Source: RGIG1995 sp045658315
GTDB lineage: Bacteria > Bacillota > Clostridia > Oscillospirales > CAG-272
Direction: 5' to 3'
Length of the DNA stretch: 11,012 bases
Assembly (NCBI GenBank): GCA_045658315.1
Contig: JAZOUV010000086.1
Span: forward strand, 1 to 11,012
In this document: piece by piece, positions 6,966 through 11,012 of the stretch
How the letters are laid out: the number at the start of each line of letters is the position of its first letter
Numbering within the stretch: position 1 is the first letter of the stretch
The notes under the pieces: generated by a model
What the model was told of the DNA's origin: nothing
The model's input: only the letters and a program-made list of their open reading frames with translations
Database searches by the model: none
Translations under genes and position numbers: made by a program

Positions 6966-7457
6966 TTAGCCATTCGGGAACGCACCCTCTTCAAGCAATC
7001 CCTCGAAATCACGTTGGCGAAGCACTTCGTAAACAGCTATCGCCGCAGAATTAGACAAATTAAGACTTCTGAGTCCGTTTCTCATCGGTATTCTTACGCA
7101 CTTGTCTATATTGGCTTTCAGCAGCTCCTCGGGCAATCCCTTCGTCTCCTTGCCAAACACAAGAAATACTCTTTTCGGGTATACTGCCGTTACGTGCGAT
7201 ACGGGTGCCTTGGTCGAATAGAAAAACATCTGTTCTTTCTTATTCTTTTCAAAAAACTCGGCTGAATTTTCGTAATAAGTTATATCAAGCTGATGCCAAT
7301 AATCGAGCCCCGCCCTTTTCAGTTTCGCATCATCTATCTCAAACCCCATCGGTTTAACCAAATGCAATGCTGCCCCCGTCGCCGCACACGTCCTTGCTAT
7401 ATTCCCCGTATTTTGCGGTATCTCGGGTTCTATCAGCACTATGTTTATATCTGCCAT
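6966..7457 (-). CDS. trmL: tRNA (cytidine(34)-2'-O)-methyltransferase, TrmL-like
   Basis: SPOUT-class RNA methyltransferase, 163 residues (E. coli TrmL has 157), predicted to 2'-O-methylate the wobble base of tRNA-Leu isoacceptors using SAM. Motifs in order: IEPEIPQNTGNIART (9-23), PMGFEIDDAKLKRAGLDYW (36-54), FGKETKGLP (101-109), and IPMRNGLRSLNLSNSAAI (123-140). The last two form the knotted SAM site. First gene of the trmL-MBL-gltX-glnS-metY operon; the ATG lies about 40 bases downstream of the promoter -10 box. I prefer ATG 7457 (MADINIVLIEP), which has GGGTGA five to six bases upstream and fits the family N-terminus. An ATG at 7469 and a TTG at 7475 are in frame but have no ribosome site. 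Substrate identity is from the family, not directly visible. Confidence 0.92.
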   Translation of the reverse strand: MADINIVLIEPEIPQNTGNIARTCAATGAALHLVKPMGFEIDDAKLKRAGLDYWHQLDITYYENSAEFFEKNKKEQMFFYSTKAPVSHVTAVYPKRVFLVFGKETKGLPEELLKANIDKCVRIPMRNGLRSLNLSNSAAIAVYEVLRQRDFEGLLEEGAFPNG

Positions 7458-7496
7458 TTCTTCACCCATTATCAAAAAGTATACTATATCTTATAT

Positions 7497-7525
7497 ATTA
7501 TAATACATATATTCCCTTTTTTCAA
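7497..7525 (-). promoter_or_regulatory. Sigma-A promoter of the trmL-gltX-glnS-metY operon
   Basis: Read on the - strand, TTGAAA (7525-7520) and a perfect TATAAT (7502-7497) are separated by exactly 17 bases, close to the housekeeping consensus. Transcription would start near 7490 and give a leader of only about 30 bases before trmL. That leaves no room for a T-box or riboswitch, so the operon looks constitutively expressed. A small CCCTT/AAGGG hairpin (7514-7528) overlaps the -35 box. Confidence 0.85.
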
Positions 7526-7545
7526 GGGCTTTATTTCCAATCTTT

Positions 7546-8094
7546 TTACATAAGACTGTCGTCGTATCTTGCACGTTCTCCGCCAATATATTTAGCTCTC
7601 GTTCTCGCACATACAACATACGCAGAACCTATTGTTTTTCTTGCAACTCTTACGGGAACAGCTACTTCCTTCAAGTGCATACCAATAAGCGTCGAGCCTA
7701 TATCAATTCCCGCATCTGCTTTTATATGCTCAACGGCAACAGGATCTTTAAACGTCTTATATGCCGTCATGGCAAATGCTCCGCCCGCGTGAAGCTGAGG
7801 AACGGCATTAACTATCTCTTCCCAAGGCTTCAAAGCCTCTCTTTCTACAATCAACGCTCTGTTCAAATGTTCACAGCACTGCACTGCAAGATAAACGCCC
7901 TTCTCTGAAAGAACTTTATATATCTCACCGAAAACTGCCTCTGCAACCTCAACACTTGAATCGCTTCCTATCTTCGAGCCTCTCACCTCGCTTGATGAGC
8001 TGCCCATAACAACAAGCATACCCTTCTTTAACTTTGCCCCCTCGCAAAACTGCTCAGCCAATTCTCTCGCTTCGTTTCTTAATCTCTCTATCAT
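7546..8094 (-). CDS. YwlG-type DUF436 family protein (TIGR01440)
   Basis: Protein of 182 residues matching the conserved Bacillota DUF436/UPF0340 family (B. subtilis YwlG), biochemical role not established. Recognisable blocks: GSSSSEVRGSKIGSDSSVEVA (from 31; the Ser-rich loop followed by RGxxIG), VQCCEHLNRALIVE (71-84), AFAMTAYKTFKDPVAVE (106-122), and DAGIDIGSTLIGMHLKEVAVPVR (from 127). The adjacent cysteines (Cys73, Cys74) next to Glu75-His76 could be functional; that is my inference. There is no signal peptide or membrane segment. The start is ATG 8094, preceded by AAAGGAG with 9 bases of spacing. It is transcribed alone from its own promoter; no convincing terminator separates it from the trmL promoter, so read-through is possible. 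Confidence 0.9.
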   Translation of the reverse strand: MIERLRNEARELAEQFCEGAKLKKGMLVVMGSSSSEVRGSKIGSDSSVEVAEAVFGEIYKVLSEKGVYLAVQCCEHLNRALIVEREALKPWEEIVNAVPQLHAGGAFAMTAYKTFKDPVAVEHIKADAGIDIGSTLIGMHLKEVAVPVRVARKTIGSAYVVCARTRAKYIGGERARYDDSLM

Positions 8095-8132
8095 TTCTAT
8101 ATCTCCTTTCGGGCATATAATCTTCTATTTTA

Positions 8133-8161
8133 ATTATACCATCAAATACAATAAAACTCAA
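8133..8161 (-). promoter_or_regulatory. Sigma-A promoter of the DUF436 gene
   Basis: On the - strand TTGAGT (8161-8156) and TATAAT (8138-8133) are 17 bases apart. The perfect -10 and correct spacing make this a strong housekeeping promoter about 40 bases before the ATG at 8094. It lies directly after the ylmC terminator, so the DUF436 gene is its own transcription unit. Confidence 0.82.
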
Positions 8162-8171
8162 GTATTTAAAC

Positions 8172-8207
8172 AAAAAAAAGGACAGTATATTTAAAAAACA
8201 TACTGTC
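8172..8207 (-). terminator. Intrinsic terminator of the spoIVA-ylmC unit
   Basis: Read on the - strand, GACAGTAT (8207-8200) pairs with ATACTGTC (8188-8181) and is followed by an eight-T run (8179-8172). It starts about ten bases after the ylmC stop codon. Confidence 0.88.
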
Positions 8208-8217
8208 ATCATATTAC

Positions 8218-8496
8218 CTATCTGTGCCTACAGTTATTTTTGTCTCCGTCATATAATTCTCCTATATTTACAAGAATTATATCATCTCCTATCTTGTCTA
8301 TTTTACACCACGGTATATTAAAGCCGTCAACCTTGCCGAACAAACTCAGCTTTTCGTCTTTAGGTACTATAAGCGAAATTATTTTCCCGTCGCACACGTT
8401 AAATTCCACATCTATTACACACCCAAGACGTCTGCCGTCGCATATATTTATCACTTCCTTGTTGCGAAGGTCTGCTATACAGCATTTCTCAAACAT
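8218..8496 (-). CDS. YlmC/YmxH family sporulation protein (PRC-barrel)
   Basis: Small 92-residue PRC-barrel protein of the YlmC/YmxH family, found in spore-forming Bacillota and linked to sporulation; the molecular role is unknown. Family features: LRNKEVINICDGRRLGCVIDVEF (from 10), GKIISLIVP (37-45), and FNIPWCKIDKIGDDIILV (59-76). The four N-terminal and central cysteines (5, 6, 19, 26) are notable for so small a protein, but I would not infer metal binding from this alone. Ribosome site AGGAG lies 8 bases before the ATG. It follows spoIVA by 28 bases with no promoter between, so it is probably co-transcribed under sigma-E in the mother cell, and a strong terminator closes the unit. Confidence 0.87.
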   Translation of the reverse strand: MFEKCCIADLRNKEVINICDGRRLGCVIDVEFNVCDGKIISLIVPKDEKLSLFGKVDGFNIPWCKIDKIGDDIILVNIGELYDGDKNNCRHR

Positions 8497-8524
8497 ATAA
8501 GTCTCTCCTGTTTTTCTTTTTATG

Positions 8525-10003
8525 CTACAGAATAATACAAATAAGTCCGCCCGAGCCTTCGTTTATCAGCTTTTGCAGGGTGTCGCCGAACTTCAGTCTC
8601 GCCTCATGCGGAATCTGAGCAAGCTTACTGTTCAGCCCCTCGTTTATAAGCTCGTATAAACTTGTGCCAAACATATTCGATTCCCATATCTTCTTCGGGT
8701 CTTCCTCAAATTCCCGCAACATAAATTTTATTAACTCTTCCGACTGCTGTTCCGTACCCACAATAGGATTAAGTTCGGTCTGTATTGTCGCCTTTATCAT
8801 ATGCACCGAAGGAGCAGATGCCTTTAATTTTACGCCGTATGAGCCTTGTTGCTTCGTTATCTCCGGCTCTTCAAGCTTCAAATCCTCAAGGCGTGGCGTT
8901 ACTATGCCGTATCCCCTTTCCTCTACGTCGCGTAATGCCTGTTCGACCTTCTCATATTCTCTCTTTACCCGCGATAATTCTATCATCTGTGATATAAGCT
9001 GTTCCTCATTTTCTATTTCAAGCTCGGTCATTTCACCTACAGTCTTGTAAAACAGCCCGTCTGCAAGCTCTGCCGTAACTTCGGCATTGCCACTCCCCAA
9101 ATCAATATTATTTAAATTTACCGAAGTTACATATTCATTTTCCTTTAAAGATTCAAATGCATTCTTTATCTCGCCCGTTTTGCTTATTTCTTCGGCACAA
9201 TCAAGCACACCTTCGGTAATACTTTTTCTTATTCTATGCTCACTATCTAAGGCGTACACCCACCCCGGAAGCTTCACCGCTATCTCTCTTACGGGAAATT
9301 CTAACAGTACCATTTCAAGTATACTCTCAATATCAGCCCTGTCTAACTCAAGACAATTTACCAATGCAACCGGTGCCTTATATTTTTCCTCAAGCTCGTA
9401 CGCCAATCTCTCGCTTTCGGCTGATTCCGGAGTCGCAGAATTAAGCACAATCACAAAGGGTTTATTTATCCGCCTTAACTCCTCTGCAACTCGCTCCTCC
9501 GCTTCTATATATGCATTCCTGCCTATCTCTCCCACCGTTCCGTCGGTTGTAACAAGTACCCCTATTGTTGAATGGTCATTAATTACCTTTCGTGTGCCAA
9601 GCTCGGCTGCCTCTCCAAATGGCATAGGAGTTTCGCTCCAAGGGGTATTTACCATTCTCGGACTTCCGTTTTCAACAGCCCCCAGTGCCTCGGGCACAAT
9701 ATAGCCTACACAATCAACCATTTTTACTTTCATGGTAGATTTGCCACCCAAGGTTACACTTACTGCTTCGTCGGGCACAAATTTCGGCTCGGTCGTCATT
9801 ACCGTCTTGCCTGCCGCACTCTGAGGCATTTCATCCCTCGCTCTCTTTTCTTCATATTCCTCTGTTATGTTCGGCAACACAGCCGTCTCCATAAATCTTC
9901 TTATAAATGTCGATTTACCCGTTCTTACCGGCCCTACAACACCTATGTATATATCGCCGCCCGTTCTGGCAGATATATCCTTGTAAATGCTCGTATCTGT
10001 CAT
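8525..10003 (-). CDS. spoIVA: Stage IV sporulation protein A (spore coat basement-layer ATPase)
   Basis: SpoIVA polymerises on the forespore surface, hydrolysing ATP, to form the platform for the spore coat and to support cortex assembly. The protein has 492 residues, the same as B. subtilis SpoIVA. GPVRTGKST (24-32) is the Walker A loop; MVDCVGYIVPEALGA (95-109) supplies the Walker B-like Asp97 and following conserved stretch; a middle domain follows; and the C-terminus is the conserved GLICIIL that mediates membrane anchoring through SpoVM in Bacillus. The start ATG 10003 has AGAGGT 7 bases upstream. A sigma-E-like promoter lies just ahead, matching the mother-cell expression known for this gene. 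No lesions are visible; the gene appears functional and marks the host as an endospore former. Confidence 0.97.
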   Translation of the reverse strand: MTDTSIYKDISARTGGDIYIGVVGPVRTGKSTFIRRFMETAVLPNITEEYEEKRARDEMPQSAAGKTVMTTEPKFVPDEAVSVTLGGKSTMKVKMVDCVGYIVPEALGAVENGSPRMVNTPWSETPMPFGEAAELGTRKVINDHSTIGVLVTTDGTVGEIGRNAYIEAEERVAEELRRINKPFVIVLNSATPESAESERLAYELEEKYKAPVALVNCLELDRADIESILEMVLLEFPVREIAVKLPGWVYALDSEHRIRKSITEGVLDCAEEISKTGEIKNAFESLKENEYVTSVNLNNIDLGSGNAEVTAELADGLFYKTVGEMTELEIENEEQLISQMIELSRVKREYEKVEQALRDVEERGYGIVTPRLEDLKLEEPEITKQQGSYGVKLKASAPSVHMIKATIQTELNPIVGTEQQSEELIKFMLREFEEDPKKIWESNMFGTSLYELINEGLNSKLAQIPHEARLKFGDTLQKLINEGSGGLICIIL

Positions 10004-10037
10004 ACTATTACCTCTTTCGGTTTTTTCTTTTTGGTAA

Positions 10038-10066
10038 ACTGTATGATTCTTTGCTTAATTTTATGA
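10038..10066 (-). promoter_or_regulatory. Sigma-E-type promoter of spoIVA
   Basis: On the - strand TCATAAA (10066-10060) and CATACAGT (10045-10038) are separated by 14 bases. The -10 fits the sigma-E pattern CATACAnT, and the -35 fits the degenerate GxATA-type element. The predicted start is near 10031, about 28 bases before the spoIVA ATG. No housekeeping-type promoter is apparent in this gap. Confidence 0.75.
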
Positions 10067-10072
10067 CTCATA

Positions 10073-10107
10073 AAACAAAAACAGACGCGTTTTTTCTCCG
10101 CGTCTGT
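10073..10107 (-). terminator. Intrinsic terminator of the esterase gene
   Basis: On the - strand ACAGACGCG (10107-10099) pairs perfectly with CGCGTCTGT (10089-10081) around a 9-base loop and is followed by TTTTGTTTT (10080-10072). This GC-rich 9-pair stem ends the SGNH/Big_2 gene and insulates the spoIVA promoter. Confidence 0.9.
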
Positions 10108-10128
10108 CATATTTCATAATTCCTTTTT

Positions 10129-11012
10129 TTAATTTACAGTTACGTACGTCTTCTGCTCCTTGCCGCTTTCATTTGTTGCAGTAATAATCGCTGTCCCTCT
10201 TCCTACTCCTGTTACAACGCCAAACTCATTTACCGTTACAACACCCTCTTTGTTGGAAGACCATACAATCTTTTCATTGACATAATGTGGAACTGAAAGT
10301 GTGCCGAGACGCACTGTACCACCCTTGTTTAATGTTACTGAATCGCTTGATGTAAGTCTCTTTACACCGTTCTGTGCAATAATCTCAACACCTTCCGCTT
10401 TGTTTGTCGCTGCACCGAATATAGTATAAAAAGCATTCGCAGCCGCTTCTTTACCGTGATAGTTGTAGCCTATCTGGTTATAGTGAAGAGTGTCTGTTCC
10501 TATAAAGCCGTAGCCCTCGCTTGTCTTGTCGGAAGAACTGTACGTTCTTGCTATTTCCGTAAACTTTCTTGTCGCGACAAAAATATCATCGTTGTTATTT
10601 ACGAGAGCAAACTGTGCAGATATAATGGGAACTATAGTTGTCGTTAAAGCCGACCCCGTCGTCCTTACAAACATAATACCGTTGTAATCAAGCTCGAAAT
10701 CTTCTTTCATATCCTGATTTATCATCATAAAGTATTTGTAATAAGTCTCTTCGGTTATAAGGTCGCTATTTTTAAATGCAGCGTCAGAAGAGAATATATA
10801 ATCGCCAAGTCTTTTATTGTATACCGCAGTCATTGCAGTTTCACCCTGACACCAAAAGTTCACGGTACATACTATCTCATAATTGCCGTCGAGGTGCTTC
10901 AATAAAGTTTTATATGCTTTTTGTGTTTCGGTATAGAAAAAGTGCGAGCTGTATGTTCCTGCCTCGTCTCTGTGTCTCTTGGGATCAAGCCACGATTCAA
11001 TGGGAGCACCGG
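10129..11012 (-). CDS. Sialate O-acetylesterase/SGNH-like hydrolase with C-terminal Big_2 domain (5' end outside window)
   Basis: The frame stays open to the right edge, so only the C-terminal 294 or so residues are visible; the TTG at 10902 is internal, not the start. Near the edge GAPIESWL (11010-10987) resembles the GGTPIEAW block of sialate O-acetylesterase (SASA) enzymes. FWCQGET (about 10857-10837) matches the WxQGExD block, and DTLHYNQIGY (about 10494-10465) gives the catalytic Asp/His block, with His at 10485-10483. The nucleophile serine block should lie beyond the window. From about 10356 to 10132 a bacterial Ig-like group 2 domain follows (LNKGGTVRL, IVWSSN, VVTVNEFGVVTGVGRGTAIITAT). 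This layout suggests a secreted or surface enzyme removing acetyl groups from glycans; substrate and signal peptide cannot be seen. Confidence 0.8.
   Translation of the reverse strand, partial: GAPIESWLDPKRHRDEAGTYSSHFFYTETQKAYKTLLKHLDGNYEIVCTVNFWCQGETAMTAVYNKRLGDYIFSSDAAFKNSDLITEETYYKYFMMINQDMKEDFELDYNGIMFVRTTGSALTTTIVPIISAQFALVNNNDDIFVATRKFTEIARTYSSSDKTSEGYGFIGTDTLHYNQIGYNYHGKEAAANAFYTIFGAATNKAEGVEIIAQNGVKRLTSSDSVTLNKGGTVRLGTLSVPHYVNEKIVWSSNKEGVVTVNEFGVVTGVGRGTAIITATNESGKEQKTYVTVN

Noticed and set aside
7458..7475. Upstream TTG and ATG starts for trmL
   Set aside because: Neither has a Shine-Dalgarno sequence; the ATG at 7457 has GGGTGA upstream and matches the family N-terminus.
7470..7530. 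T-box or riboswitch leader in front of the synthetase operon
   Set aside because: The predicted start near 7490 leaves about 30 bases of leader, too short for either, and no T-box sequence motif is present.
1..11012. Mobile element, prophage, defence system, CRISPR array or other novel island
   Set aside because: All substantial genes belong to recognisable housekeeping, sporulation or glycan-use families; no transposase, integrase, direct repeats or spacer array was seen.

Overview
The window looks like ordinary chromosome of an endospore-forming member of the Clostridia (Bacillota), plausibly a gut Oscillospirales/Ruminococcus-like organism. The reasons are: spoIVA at the full 492-residue length; a YlmC/YmxH sporulation protein; a YwlG-type (DUF436) protein; AT-rich intergenic DNA with near-consensus sigma-A promoters and intrinsic terminators; and a glutaminyl-tRNA synthetase beside a glutamyl-tRNA synthetase, a pairing I associate with some gut Clostridia. 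The taxon is an inference; no rRNA is present.

Left end (1-1597, + strand): a short leader with possible hairpins, one of which buries the ribosome binding site. It is followed by a two-gene unit: a 72-residue DUF3343 (putative Se/S carrier-like) protein and a class V aminotransferase-fold cysteine desulfurase-like enzyme that starts at TTG. The unit ends in a strong two-tier hairpin that can terminate transcription from both strands.

Centre (1675-7525, - strand): a five-gene operon read right to left from a near-perfect promoter (TTGAAA-17-TATAAT). The order is trmL-like tRNA 2'-O-methyltransferase, metallo-beta-lactamase-fold hydrolase, gltX, glnS, and metY (O-acetylhomoserine sulfhydrylase). 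Gaps are 5-21 bases, and Shine-Dalgarno sites overlap the preceding stop codon at gltX and at glnS. It combines tRNA modification, tRNA charging with Glu and Gln, and homocysteine synthesis. It converges on the sulfur/selenium pair at the shared terminator.

Right part (7546-11012, - strand): a DUF436 gene with its own promoter; then a sporulation unit, spoIVA followed by ylmC/ymxH, with a good sigma-E-type promoter in front and an intrinsic terminator behind; then, at the window edge, the 3' part of a sialate O-acetylesterase/SGNH-type hydrolase with a C-terminal bacterial Ig-like (Big_2) domain and its own terminator.

I see no mobile element, CRISPR array, rRNA or tRNA gene. Most of the window is recognisable housekeeping and sporulation DNA. 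The least explained part is the leader plus DUF3343/desulfurase pair at the left end.
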